64,000 nucleotides of DNA. It comes from Plantago major (lineage: Eukaryota > Streptophyta > Magnoliopsida > Lamiales > Plantaginaceae). The stretch is from NCBI GenBank assembly GCA_026545765.1, contig CM048842.1, positions 42,727,431 to 42,791,430 of the forward strand, given 5' to 3'. Numbering within the stretch: the stretch's first letter is position 1; the number at the start of each line of letters is the position of its first letter. A program made the position numbers and the translations under genes. Below the pieces are notes generated by a model. That model did no database searches. It had not been told where the DNA came from and saw nothing but the letters and a program-made list of their open reading frames with translations. Positions 1 to 11,562 of this stretch are shown here, one piece after another.

Positions 1-813
1 TGCGATCATTTTCTGGAAAATTTCATTTGATTTTCCGGATTTGATAAGTATGGATTTAATTTTTGTTTTCTTCTGGTATACGTCAACTGGAATGTCATGC
101 TCACTTGTCCCGGAATCAACCTGTCAAACAACTAATTCGGATGTGTTTCAAACAACAGGCAATTATATACCATTGAATTTTTTATCGCCCTTTAGCCTTA
201 AAAATATTTAAATTAAAAAAATACAAATAATTATGAAATTACCAAAATTTACCCTCTAAAATTTTAAAATAAAATAAAATAAAATCTTTTAGAATTACCT
301 ATATTTTTAATTTCAGTAATTTTACATTTAATTATAATAAACATGTGAATTTGTAGTTGGCTGCTTGTTGTCAGGCAGAGCGAAAGTCTGTATGACCTTA
401 GGAAAATCCAATTTGTTTCTAACTTATATTGGATGACTAACTTTAATACAATTGGATTGTATTAATGCGAGTACTACAATCTAAATTATTAGTACAATTT
501 AGTGTTTAATCTCAACACATCATTTTTTATTAATACGACTCGGCGTCACATAATTGAATAATAAGATCACACTAAGTCGCATAATCTTTAAAAATATTAT
601 AAGAGTTAATTACGTACTTATCATCCCTTATTATTTAAACTTAACAAGATATACCCAAAACAATTTAAAACCAAGCATACATTAATAAGAAAAAAAATTA
701 GAAAACACCTACTTCATCTTCAAAGAGAAAAAATTAATTAAAAGAAAATTTGAAGCTTCCTTAGAAGCTCGAACTGAGAAGCTCCAGATCTGAAGTTTCG
801 AGCTCCGTTCTTA
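1..813. other. AT-rich flank outside the CACTA element, no gene seen
   Basis: No open frame with recognisable protein content was found on either strand. The stretch is AT-rich with short A and T runs. From about 745 onward it passes into sequence rich in AGCTC and GAAGCTTC words that leads into the palindrome at 814-857. It may be part of an unrecognised MITE. Confidence 0.5.
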
Positions 814-857
814 CATGGAAGCTCTGTTATGGACGATACAGATCTAGAGCTTCCATG
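814..857. repeat. perfect 12-bp inverted repeat
   Basis: The arms CATGGAAGCTCT (814-825) and AGAGCTTCCATG (846-857) are perfect reverse complements around a 20-nt spacer. Looser matches continue outward through GAAGCTTC and GAGCTC words from about 750 to 895. This may be the centre of a degraded foldback element. No target-site duplication was identified. Confidence 0.6.
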
Positions 858-953
858 GACGAACTCCAAGGAAGCTTCGAGCTTCAACTCAATTTTCTAA
901 AGAAAAAAATTATTTACAAAAATACCTCCGCTTACCGCTGTTTCGGTCTTCAT

Positions 954-1330
954 CACTACAAGAAAACAGGATATCTGCGACCATAAAATTGCAACAAAAT
1001 TTGAAGTCGTCGCTAGTAGCGACAAATTACCTACAATATACCAATAAAATTTTCACACGAATATAATTTTGACATTAGCGACAAATTAGCCTCAAAATTA
1101 CCTACAGATTTATTTTTTGTTACAAAACGGAACAACTGTGACGATGGCATTCCAACAAAATTTGAAGTCATCGCTAGTGGTGACAAATTCCCTATGAAAT
1201 ACCAACAAAATTTTCAACTTACATTTATTATATCAATAGCAACAAAATTCCAACAAAATTTACTACAAATTTATTTTTGTTAGTTATTCCGTTGCAATTT
1301 TGTTGCTTCGATTTCAACAAGTTTATTATT
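954..1330 (+). repeat. CACTA left terminus and subterminal repeat array
   Basis: The terminal CACTACAAGAAAA is followed by direct and inverted copies of AACAAAATTTG and GCGACAAATT words. The clearest pair begins at about 991 and 1152, where AACAAAATTTGAAGTC is followed by TCGCTAGT and then GACAAATT, 161 bp apart. Arrays of this kind near CACTA ends are known transposase-binding regions in the family. The binding role here is inferred. Confidence 0.75.
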
Positions 1331-1809
1331 GCATTGATATACTATAGGTATTGAAAATTCAGTTTTACAACTATAAACAATCAGAAAAGAGTTGAAACTT
1401 TTATAAACTAACGTAATTATCGCTTACTAAGTAGAAAAATTAACTTGCTGATTTTTTTATCTTCTACTATTATTTATTTATAATGGAGCTTGCATCAAAT
1501 AAAAGTAACAAAGGTTTATAAGAATCAATGTACACCTTAAGTAGATTCCTTGTTACAAAAGTTGTATCACAGATCAAAAGTATACGAGAAATGAGTAGCA
1601 TTTTTATACAAAAGATTAATAACTTTTTGAAAAGGAGAATAAAAATATATTAAGTTAAGGGTATATTCCCTAAAAACAGACAAAAATCAATCATGGTCAA
1701 GTATTACATAGTAGAAGTACATTCAGTGCTATCTCAAACTGATCCAAAATATAGAATTCACAAAAGTTCTAAACTAGAATTATAGATACAACATAAACAT
1801 TCTTTGACA
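1331..1809. other. CACTA interior, no gene seen
   Basis: AT-rich sequence without a convincing open frame. It separates the left subterminal repeats from the RNase H fragment at 1810-2189. Confidence 0.5.
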
Positions 1810-2189
1810 CTATACTTTACCCAGCCTCTGCAGACCTGAACGGTAGAATCCAAAGCCAAAAGCATATGTAGTGAAACTATGACAGAGACTATGTGCTACG
1901 TTGTTGGTTTCACGTCGAATATAAAACAGTTGAGAATTTACAAATTGAGCAAGCAAACCTTTGATTTGATGAACAAGGCCTTGTTTGCCTCGAGACACTC
2001 GTCTCCTGATTTTATACCTTTGATAACCATCAAGCAATCCCCATTTAACACCACATGCTCATAGCCCATTTGCTTAGCTACGCCAAAAATACATGCAAAG
2101 TGACAGTCACATAGTAAATGTAAAAGGAACTCGGAAGAACCACCACGGCACCACATATCGTGCAAAGTTCCTTTGTCACTACACGTCAA
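1810..2189 (-). pseudogene. RNase H-like (RVT_3-type) domain fragment
   Basis: Read on the minus strand, two overlapping frames give the two halves of a plant reverse-transcriptase-like RNase H domain. The first half (2189 to about 1985) has GYEHVVLNGDCLMVIKGI, where GD is the acidic strand motif. The second half (2037 to 1810) has FYIRRETNNVAHSLC, the C-terminal H-R-N-AH signature. Their frames differ, so a frameshift lies near 1985-2030. No start codon with context or upstream domain is visible. It lies inside the CACTA element and is probably a captured or relic piece. It is not expected to be functional. Confidence 0.65.
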
Positions 2190-4424
2190 CGCTTCAGCTT
2201 CGCTCCAGTTGAGATTTTTAGGGCAGATAAAAAAAAAGAAACTTTTAACATACCCTCATGGTGCAAATCCGGAGTTTTGGATTGAAAAGGGAATAATTCA
2301 CTGCTATTTATCCATTTAGTTGATATACCATGCACAAGAAAACAATCAAGTAAAGTCCAAATGATTAGAACCTAAATGAAACGGAAGCCTATTGAAACGA
2401 AAGATAGTAGAGTCTCCTACCCTTCTTTTGCAACCTAATCCCATGGAGTTCAACGAAAACTGGTTTAGTAAGGGCAGAGAATAGGTAAAATATGATAATG
2501 GTAGGACAGTTTCATCGAACTTGACCCTTCCGATTGGGTTTTATGAGTATAGTGCAATCACCTTATGAAAACATGGCATTGTTGGGGCTTTTCTTATAAC
2601 ATGGTCATTCGACCGGAATGTGTGACATAAGGCTAAAACAAATGAGTGAAATAGAGTACCATTTTCAGGAAGCTAAAACTAATATTGAATATACATCCTC
2701 ATTCATACATATAATAATAAGCACTGAATTATCAAAACATATCAGGGGGAAAAGCAGCCAAGCACCATTACAATTTACAAGTAACAATTATCTAGAATTT
2801 CTAACAATTATTTTCTTTTCGACCAATGACTTTCAGATTTGAAACTACACAGCATGTTTATGAGAAAAGGTTATCATAACTTGTGTCAAATCTCTAAGCC
2901 TTTGTGCTCTTAGCCCATAAGGAGTTTATTCGACTTGCACTTTCATATGAGAAATGGTTACACATATCAGGGCAAAATAACTGGGCTTAATCATTACGAG
3001 AGTATCAAGCAATATAAGAGTTTCCATGTGTTAAATTGATATACACCAGCAGTAGCAACATGGGATACAAGTTGGCAAATTCTCAAGTTTGACAAAATTC
3101 TTCGATACATGAGGAAATCTAGAAATGATGATAAATAGCTAGTGAACAACTGACATGTTCAAAAAGACATTATTGGGAAATATGAGAACTGCGTTATAAC
3201 TTATAGTGTGAGCTGAATTATCACAATTGCTTATTCTTGATGGAGTTAAGGGATCATTAAGGATCAGGGGAAGAATGTTGATCATACTTTTCTGCATTAT
3301 CTATCATGTACCAGATAATCTGGCAAGAAGCATTTCAGGTGACTAGCCTCTATAGTTTCTAACATACATTTACTTTTCACAAAAGACTTTCAAATTTTCC
3401 ACCACATCACATGTTCATGGAAAAAAAAAACTATCATACCTCCTATGGTAGTTTTATAAATTCTCTTACGCTATTTAAGGGATGATCAAATGTCTATCAC
3501 TTACAAGTTGACATCGAGGTTGCTGTGAGGAAGAATCTACTTTCAGTTTGCACCAATTACAATAGTAGTAAAAGTTACTAAAACAAATTAAGAATAACCC
3601 GATCCACCACAATATAATGAACAAATATTTGCAGAATTGAAAAGGCATGATGGATAAGCAGAGCAATATTAACTATACAACATAATCTGCCAAAATATTT
3701 GTCAGCAATCCAAAATGCTGTTGTAGCTAATCGGTTGGAGATCTGTACGTACCGTTGGAGCTGGAAAGGAGATTGACCTGTAACATATGAGATTTCTTAA
3801 TTTACCCTTAGAGTTGGAATTGAGAGCGGCGCAAACAATGGGAAAAGCGAATTGTGCAGAGATTGTGGAGGTTTTTTATGGGTGTTGTGGCGGCTGTGGG
3901 AATTGGGGTACTAGCGGGAAACAAAAATGGATTGGCGCGCCCTAAAATACTTGGTCTGAGCGGGTAAATTGGAAAAATAGATTGAACACAAACGTGTGAG
4001 TGTGACTCTGCAATCTAAGATTGTGTTTTCAAATGATTTTAAAAATTGATTTTGTGATTTTCAAGTAGTAAAATCACTTTGTTAGTGTTTTATATTATAT
4101 CTTCTGCTGCAACTTTTCTGGAAATAAGCAGGTAATCGTCAGAAGCAGAGAAGCAACCCAATAGCTGCTTCTAACTATTTTAAACAAGTAGTAGCTTTTT
4201 TTTTCAATTAAAAACAACTAATTACATTAATTTTTGCAAACACTAAAACTTCTGCTTTTACAATTTTAAGCTGCTTTTTATATGATATATCAAACAATAC
4301 TGACTTTTGCTTAAAATCAACTTTTAGTAGAAGTAGACAAAAAAACACAAGTAAAAACATTTGCAAACACATACTAAATTAAAGAGACCAATGTAAGGAA
4401 AATTAGATCATAATTCTCAAAAAT
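2190..4424. other. CACTA interior of unknown origin, with a GC-richer patch
   Basis: Only short unconvincing frames occur here. The stretch 3770-3960 is more GC-rich than its surroundings and, read on the minus strand, is open for about 40 codons with Ser, Thr and Pro-rich content before a stop. It could be a captured first exon, but nothing identifies it. The remainder is AT-rich with T runs. Confidence 0.3.
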
Positions 4425-4675
4425 TATAAATTAAATTTCACAAATTCTCATGAGAGAAAGTCTCTAGATAAGTTATGTTATCAATAAAATTATCTATGTT
4501 ATTAATTAAAATGTCTATGTTATTAACAAAATAGATCTTGTTGTAACATGGAAAAACACCAATGTTGAGAACATAGGTGTTTTGATTAATAATATCAATC
4601 ATTTCTTGATAATATAGGTCCGTCTCTAGATATCTAGAGACCGTCTCTCAGGAGACTTATTCATGAAATTTAATC
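4425..4675. mobile_element. MITE-like element with about 25-bp inverted termini
   Basis: TCTCATGAGAGAAAGTCTCT at 4446 onward pairs with the segment ending at 4655, whose complement begins TCTCCTGAGAGACGGTCTCT. The match is 25 bp with three mismatches. Looser pairing through ATTAAATTTCA extends it to about 4430 and 4672. The AT-rich interior has repeated CTATGTTATTAA words. No clear target duplication was seen, so the superfamily is unassigned. Confidence 0.5.
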
Positions 4676-5833
4676 TAATTTTTGAAAAGATAAAGTCAAT
4701 TACAAATTGACAGGTTAATTTCCATTAAATGTGAAAATACTGAAATTAAAAATATAGATAATTCAAAAAAGTTATTTTTTTATTTTTTCAAAATTTTAAA
4801 AGGTAAATTTGGGTATTTTATTATTATTAGTATTTTTAATTTAAATATTCATAGGGTGAAAGTGTGATCAGTATACGATGAGGTGATCATCTTGATGTCT
4901 TTTTGACGATTTGCTATGGATTGTTAGATCAAATATCTAATTATGTATAACAAATTGCCTATTAACTGTCTGGCCGTATAAGGGCCGGACTTACGTCACT
5001 CAGATATATAGTATCTCACAAAATTTTGTATTCATTTTATGCGAATTTTATTATTTGCACCTTAAGGGGAAATATTATATAGACGAGGTATGTAATGTCC
5101 CAAAATTTTATAGGCCACCTATATCAACAAGGTGCACGTCGTGTTGATCTGGAGTAATCGAAAGTTTCATGTTGCATGTATGAGTGAGAACAAAGTGTCT
5201 GCGAAAGGAAATGAGTTGCTATAGTGGGGCCAACATATATCGGAGAGAAGTCTATAACTAACCGCGCCGGCTCAGAGGGTCGATGATCGATCGATTAGTG
5301 GTTATAAATGGTTTCAGAGTTGAGCTAATCCTTAACCCACAAGGGGTGCGGTTGGTTGGTTCAAGCACGGTGCAACGGGGACATGGTGCAATATATCAGT
5401 GGGTGAATGTAACACCCTGAAGTTTAAGAGAGTTTAAAGGATTGAGAACGCTACCCATTCAAATTCAGCGTTTTTTTTATATAGAACAATATTTGAATAG
5501 AGCCATTGAAAAGTTGTTTGGTGCGCAAATGAGTGAGGACAGAGTGTGAGTAAAGGAACATGTGTCAATCGATTAATGATAGTTTGTTTATTGTTCATAT
5601 AAATATGGAAGATAAATAATCATAACTTTATTTTATTATAAATTATATACAAGTATGAAATTCTACTAGGTAATCATTTCTTCGCTCCTTCAAATTTAAA
5701 ATATATTCATTTTTCGCCGTCGAATAAAAGTCCATACATTACTAAGAAATCAAGGTACTCCATACCTAAAACTAATTAAAAAAATTACACTTGCAAAAAA
5801 TTACACATTTTGTCACTTTCTTTTTATGTTTTA
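4676..5833. repeat. unclassified repeat with two diverged copies of one module
   Basis: Two similar modules are visible. One starts near 5092 with TGTAATGTCCC and continues into ATGAGTGAGAACAAAGTGT. The second starts near 5411 with TGTAACACCCTGAAG and continues into ATGAGTGAGGACAGAGTGT. The space between is GC-richer and contains GGTTGGTTGGTTCAAGC, which loosely resembles a pol III B box. TGTAAC at module starts resembles an LTR beginning, but no matching CA end, primer site or polypurine tract was found. It could be LTR debris or a SINE-like repeat. Confidence 0.35.
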
Positions 5834-5861
5834 CTAGTACTAACCCGTGGCGATGCCACGG
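5834..5861 (-). other. Helitron 3' terminus: hairpin plus CTAG
   Basis: The arms CCGTGGC (5845-5851) and GCCACGG (5855-5861) form a perfect 7-bp stem with a 3-nt loop. On the minus strand it is followed by GGTTAGTACTAG, and CTAG ends the element at 5834. A hairpin about 10 nt from CTRR marks the Helitron transposition stop signal. Confidence 0.85.
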
Positions 5862-6074
5862 TATAGTTGATTTTTGTTACTAATAATGTTAAAATAACAT
5901 ATATCCAAATGATAAGTTATATCAAACAAATAAATCAAGGTTCAGTACATCGATGAATCTGAAAACGAATGCAAAGTGGATGTCTACAATCACCGTATAA
6001 ATATGCCACGTCACCAGCTGCAAAACAAATATTATAAATGAAATAGTTAATATTGGAAATCAATTACTTGTAAA

Positions 6075-6995
6075 CTAATAGTTTAGATAAAAAAAACGCA
6101 TTACCTCAAAGATTTCTAAACACTTCCTTGTAGACGATGTTGTAGTGTCAGTTGGGTTACCCTCCCCATCCAATGCTAAAACCTTGAGCCCCTTCTTGCT
6201 CGTAACTCTGGAAAATGCAACATATAGCTGACGATGGCTAAAAACAGGCTTGGAGAGGTGGAGTCCAACATAAGATAGAGATTGTCCCTGGCTCTTGTTT
6301 ATAGACATGGCATAGCAGACAGATATAAGAAACTGCATCATCTAGAATCTAATAGGGAACTTGGTAAGGTTAGGTGGGGTGAGTACCATCCGAGGTATGA
6401 AAACCTTCACTCCATGATTCTTTCCATGTATCGTCTTCGCCTCAATAACATACTTGCTAATTGCAGTAACAATCAATCTGGTTCCATAGCATAGCTCAGC
6501 GGACTGGTCAATGTTCCTACGAAGCATAATAGGACAACCAACCTTAAGTCGAATGATATGATTTGGTATTCCAGAAGCCCTAATAGTTTTTATGAACTCG
6601 ACAGAATACACATCCTCTCTATTGACAATATCATCTTCGTCAGGACATATAAGCTATCGGAACTCATGAACTGTGTGGCATTTCCAGGCAGGAGTAACAC
6701 GTTGTAATCATTAACATCCTGGACTATCTCATTAGTCAGGGCGAGAATAGCCCTATCCTGGAAGTATAGACCGTCACCGGAATGTTCCAATAAGCTCGGA
6801 TATGTAATCTTAACCATAACATCAGTAGGTTCACCAGTCGAACAGATCAAAATATCCTCGGCCAGTTTAAATTCTGCCTCACCATCATTATCACCACCAA
6901 CTTCACCAACCAATTTGCAAACTCCCTAATACTATCTATCTCAGTAGGTGATCCACCAGGCTGCAGTTAAATGACATGAAGTCAACATACATCAT
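6075..6995 (-). pseudogene. Helitron helicase, C-terminal part (PIF1-like)
   Basis: This is the C-terminal half of a RepHel protein, the Helitron replication initiator with a PIF1-type 5'-3' DNA helicase. The minus-strand order is: an exon-like start after a CAG near 6963 (PGGSPTEIDSIREFANW), a segment with YVLTKMILSIERMCILSSS, then RLKVGCPIMLRRNID, then [19 protein letters not shown] with the following [16 protein letters not shown]. The last two are helicase motifs V and VI of the family. Frames change near 6600 and 6341, so it is broken. The C-terminus lies about 240 bp inside the 3' hairpin, as expected. Confidence 0.8.
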
Positions 6996-7156
6996 TTTTT
7001 AAACTAACCAACATATATTTTAAATTGTCTAAACAATAATAAAATATAACCATCACTATAAAATGCAATTAAAATACATGGTTTGCATTTGCTTTGTTAG
7101 CTTCAACACGTGACACAAACTCCAAACCCTCTTAGATTAGCAAAGAGAATGGTGGA

Positions 7157-7693
7157 CTATATCCTGCCTACTGCCCTTCGGTATGACGGACAATATCTGT
7201 CTGAAATCACCACCCAAAAACAACAACTACCAAACGGCTTGTTGGACTGTGTACCATCAGGACCTCTCATAACATCCTTAAGACTGCGATCCAGAGCCTC
7301 AAAGCAAAACTTGTTAGTCATCGGTGCTTCATCCCAAATGATTAACTTCGTATTATTCAAGAGCCCCGCCAAAGAGCTTCCAGGGGTTATTCGACTACAC
7401 GTGGTAGTCTCGTCGACATTTGATGGAATACTGAATCTGGAATGGGTAGTTCGACCGCCGGGGAGAAGTACAGAAGCTATACCACTCGACGCGACCGGGA
7501 GAACAATATCGCATCTACCGCGTAATGCATAACATGGTGTCTTCCACAAAAACGTCTTACCTGTCCCACCGTAACCGTACAAAAAGAATACTCCACCATT
7601 ACCACAATCAACCGCTTCCATGATGGTATGGTACACATTCCTCTGCTCATCGGTGAGACACGGATACAATCGACTGTGCTGCTCTATCATCAT
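7157..7693 (-). pseudogene. Helitron helicase, ATPase core with Walker A and B
   Basis: The frame opens with LTDEQRNVYHTIMEAVD, then the Walker A loop GYGGTGKTFLW (7546-7580), then VLPVASSGIASVLLPGGRTTHSRF (motif Ia region) and the Walker B sequence LIIWDEAPM (about 7319-7346). These are ATP-binding motifs of the PIF1-like superfamily 1 helicase. The frame then slips (VISDRYCPSYRR in place of the usual GDFRQ-type motif) and the C-terminal part follows after an intron-like gap at about 6963-7110. It continues the gene fragment at 7984-8640. Confidence 0.85.
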
Positions 7694-7983
7694 ACGACAT
7701 TTATTAATTCGGCAGTCAAATTATTCATACCATTCTCTACGACTGCACTGTCGGGCACAGACATTCCTTCAATGTGACTCAGACTATATCCATTCCGAGA
7801 TATGAACCCTTCTATCTCAGCCAACGCAAAATTTTTGAATTGTCTCTCCAATCTTGGATTCCAAAATTGATTAATGGTTTTAGACTATCAAATAACTGGC
7901 CAACGTTCTTACTAAAAAGGTTAAATGAAAAAGTTTCAAATAAATGTTATACCGAGATTATTCAACTTTCTTCTCATATTGTA

Positions 7984-8640
7984 CTAGATGTCATCCGATA
8001 GAAACTCCCATGTGCTCTCCCACACGTGAACAGACCTTGACATGCTGTCGGATTGAAGAATCATGAAGAATAAATATCGAAAGAAACGCCCTGATCCCCA
8101 GAAGATGACCTCCTTTATACCATTGATATACTCCTTGTCATCGTCAAGCAAACCCAGAGCGTAGCATGCATCCCGGTATGTCGGGTGAACGACACCATCC
8201 ACCATCTGCAAATCCTTAAAGCATGTAGCACCCCTAATAGATTATAATGTAAATGTCGTTGCAAACACATGTGACCATGATGATTGGAATCTAATCTCAT
8301 ACATGTTATCAATTAGATTGCCAATCTTGTCAATAGTGGCACCAGTGTCACGCCTCCTATTTACCGGATAAATGTTGCCATCGAACATAGTCCACTCATT
8401 AAAAGACTTTTAAAATTTCTTGGAGCATTTCTGACATTATGCATGCACGGTGAGGTCGGATTTAGTGGTCCGTACGGACCATGAACCATATACTCGGATA
8501 CATCCATGTATAACTCAAGATTGAGATCTTTATCGGGTATCTCGGCAATGATGAAATCATCCATAGAATCCGCAGACAGGTTCCTATCCTCTTTATCAAC
8601 CCACAATAGTATATGTGCATGCGACAGTCCACGTTTTTGG
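7984..8640 (-). pseudogene. Helitron Rep domain with HUH motif
   Basis: Near 8640-8591 the minus strand reads QKRGLSHAHILLWVDKE. HAH (codons at 8613-8621) is the two-histidine HUH metal site of the Helitron rolling-circle nuclease. The following text includes IAEIPDKDLNLELY and VHGPYGPLNP, typical of the family. A second piece at 8211-7984 has RDACYALGLLDDDKEYI and VWESTWEFLSDDI, linking Rep to the helicase. At least two frame changes, near 8360 and 8220, break the gene. The catalytic Tyr motif could not be located with confidence. Confidence 0.8.
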
Positions 8641-8982
8641 AGTTCACTAGTTTAAACGACTGCATTATTACCCGAAAAATAAACAAATAATTTAAAGTTA
8701 AATGATAACAAAAATTTATAAATAATTAATTTTTAAGAGGTGATACGACTAATACGTTACCTCCAATTGCCTTCTCAAACACGTTTTCAGTCTTCAAGTC
8801 TCTTATAAGTTGGTCCAACTTCATCTTGAAACATGATTCATAACATCATGGCTATCCTGGGATTGTAATCCCTTTGACTTAACTAAACGTGTTATCTCAG
8901 GCCATTTCGGATTGCATGTAAATGTGATGAAGAGCTTTGGATATTCTATACTCTTGCAGATGGCCATAGTGTCCTGGTAATT

Positions 8983-9415
8983 CTATACCATATATCTAGG
9001 ACCTCCAACAAAAGATGATGGCAACACAAATCCTTTTCCAATGTTTTCAGCTGTATCAACATCACCGGTTCTAATGGCATCGTCAAGCGATCTATACTTA
9101 TTAGACCTCAATAATGGTTGGTTATTCATGATGAAAGCAAGACTCTGCACTTCCATCATCATATAACTATCCACTATAAACTGCTGGAACAACTTTCTAC
9201 TAAGCAGTTTGGGCCTCTGGTTTGGGCGTCATCAACACGATAAAAAAGCCTAAATGCGAGGAACTCCTTGGTAGTAAGTGTGTGCCTGGCCCCCTTCGAC
9301 TTATTCGAGTGCAAAATATCTGTATGGTACCCATATTCACCATATGGAAAAAGTAGGGGATACTGCATTGGAAGGTAGCTTGGATGCAAACCTGATATTC
9401 GCTTAAAATCACCAT
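8983..9415 (-). pseudogene. Helitron-like N-terminal domain
   Basis: Minus-strand frames read SYLPMQYPLLFPYGEYGYH and TTKEFLAFRLFYRVDD, then MFQQFIVDSYMMMEVQSLAF with RSNKYRSLDDAI and GKGFVLPSSFVGGPRYM. This matches the usual order of the Helitron-like N domain (a LLFP-GE-GW-like block, the R-lysine-rich block, the QQ-VD-Y block, the LP-SF-G-R block) that precedes the HUH nuclease. Frames change near 9190, so the piece is broken. The region from 8980 down to 8640 joins it to Rep with poor reading. Confidence 0.8.
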
Positions 9416-10247
9416 TATTTGCTCCTACACAATATCATGTGGATCCATATCATATTCATCATTGTCTAAGCATCAAGTAACAAAATATTGTATGAAAAAA
9501 TTATAATAATTATTACACATATCACTGTGAGGATAAAAAATGTCATTATTCAAACATACTAACAATTAAAGCAGCAACTTCGGAACATGTTGACAGATTA
9601 TACATGCGCCCAATAAAATATAGGAGAAAATGAATAAGATTAGGATTTTATCTTTATCCAGAATATCTTAATTGATAATCTATTGGAGTTGTTTAGATTA
9701 TTTGATATTATCTCCAATAAAATAGGACACCTAAAAGATTAGTTACTCACAAAAATATCGAATATTCCGATTAGAATATCCTGTTTGGAGTTAACATAGA
9801 TTTGTTTCACAAAAATCATTAACCATCCGCTTTAGGATAAGAATCGAAAATCCAAATCCTAGGAAGAAAAAAAAAAAAAAAAAGATCAGATCTGTCTTCT
9901 ATAACACGTTAATTTAGTTGATCTCATTTAGTGAAGGTAACTAAACTAACTTGATTTTAGCTTTGTTAGGAATATTGAACAAATTAATTTCCCTAAATAA
10001 GATCAAATAAATAAATTCATTTTTTAGTTTTTGAAATGCAACAAGATGATATTTTTTTTGCGAAATATAGTATTTAATAACAATAGATTTTTCTTGTAAT
10101 AATTAAGACATGAAATAGTAAAAATAGTAATAATGTCTTTACTAAAATTAGCAAATAGGTTTGTTTTTAAATACACTTTAATGGGGTTGAATTTGCCACA
10201 TAGGATTTTCTCCTTTGTGGCATATGTATTCTTTGAATTATTCTCCC

Positions 10248-10251
<4 letters not shown>
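9416..10251. other. Helitron interior, no coding sequence recognised
   Basis: AT-rich sequence with an 18-nt A run near 9868-9885 and no convincing protein. It connects the broken N-terminal domain to the TA microsatellite where foreign elements are inserted. Confidence 0.5.

Positions 10252-10326
<75 letters not shown>
10252..10326. repeat. (TA)n microsatellite at the RT-side end of the pararetrovirus
   Basis: About 75 bp of nearly pure TA, interrupted once by TG near 10292. The pararetroviral frame runs directly into it. Together with the tracts at 16301-16586 and 32609-32710 it looks like one TA tract split by later insertions. Confidence 0.9.
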
Positions 10327-10328
<2 letters not shown>

Positions 10329-11449
10329 TGTCTTAAATTTGGATAAAAATCTCCTACATAATTCAATGATCCGAGAAATCTTTGTAATTGGGTTTTGTCT
10401 CTTATTTCATCCGGGAATTTGTCCCCAAATTCTAGAGACCGTTGGATTGGTATAATAGTACTTTCATGAATCTGATGTCCGAGAAATCTTATGCTTACTT
10501 GGAACAATTTTATTTTTCTTGAGGAGACAACTAAACCATTTTCTTTTATGACTTTTAGGAAAATATTTAAGTATTTCCAATGTTGTTCTATATCTTGACT
10601 AAAAACTAGGACATCATCAATATAAACAATTGTAAAAGTAGTGTAAGGAGTGAAAATATCATTCATGACCTTTTGGAATTCTGAAGGAGCATTTTTTAAT
10701 CCAAAAGGCATGACATTCCATTCAAATTGTCCGAACGGAACAGTAAAAGCTGTTTTGTACTTATCTTTTTCTGAAAATTGTATTTGCCAGAAACCAGATT
10801 TCATATCGAACTTGAAGAATATTTTAGCATTATAAAGTCTTTTAAGCAAATCGCTTTTATTTGGAATTGGATACCTGATCCATTTGAGGACTTTGTTTAA
10901 TGGTTTATAATTTATAACTAGTCTACGAGTTCCTCTCTCAAGTTCAGCATTCTTTTGTACATAAAATGCAGAACATGACCATGGTGATTTGCTTGGTCTT
11001 ATGATTTTCATTTTTAATAATTCTGAAATTTCTTTTTTACAATGTTCTAACAGTTCTTGGTTCATTTGTATAGGCCTTGCCTTAGTCGGAATTTTACTTT
11101 CTTCGTAATCATTTTCATAAGGAAGGGTTACAATATGTCTTTTTCTATCCCAAAAAGCTGTGGGAAATTCTGAACAAACTTCATCCTTTAGCTTCTTTTG
11201 ATAGGTTAAAATTTGTTTCTGTAGAATTGTGCTTTTTATTTTTTCTTCAATTCTTTTAAAACTTAGTTCCTCTTTAAGATGCATAATTTGTTTTTCTTTA
11301 TTTTCTATTTTTTGAAAAATTCCAGTTTTTTGTAAAAGGTTTATTTCTCTGTTTGTCACAGGATATTGGAATTGGAAAATTATTTTCTTTCCTAAAACTG
11401 TGGTTTCTACTCCCTTGTTGTCTACATGTATAGGAAACAACATTGACAT
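10327..11449 (-). pseudogene. pararetroviral reverse transcriptase, truncated
   Basis: The frame starts upstream at 11449 and carries the RT fingers and palm blocks: KSPWSCSAFYV, RLVINYKPLNK, FKFDMKSGFWQI (first catalytic Asp), PFGLKNAPSEFQ and VYIDDVLVFS (10605-10633, catalytic YIDD). RFLGSLNYVGDFYPNLRQ marks the RT connection, and right after it the frame dissolves into TA repeat. The RNase H domain is therefore missing. About 390 residues of viral content precede the repeat. The protease-bearing frame ends at 11563 and is offset from this one. It copies pregenomic RNA into DNA in replicating relatives. Confidence 0.9.
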
Positions 11450-11562
11450 GAATGGGTTTCCCAGAATGACTTTAGTGTCTAGATCTTTTACTAAAACAAA
11501 GATTGCCCGGAAACAAACTCCGTCATTTCAAATATGTGCATTTGAAAGTTTGTAATTTATTT

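Noticed and set aside
3770..3960. Possible organelle-targeted first exon on the minus strand
   Set aside because: Only about 40 codons, no start with context, no continuing exon and no homology visible.
5092..5600. Complete gypsy LTR
   Set aside because: Only TGTAA-type starts are seen; no matching CA end, primer site or target duplication was found.
7110..7532. Plus-strand frame of 140 codons opposite the Helitron helicase
   Set aside because: The minus strand carries Walker A and B motifs at the same place; the plus-strand frame is a shadow.
10133..10336. Open frame rich in Ile and Tyr at the TA repeat
   Set aside because: The frame is open only because the TA microsatellite encodes alternating Tyr and Ile without stops.
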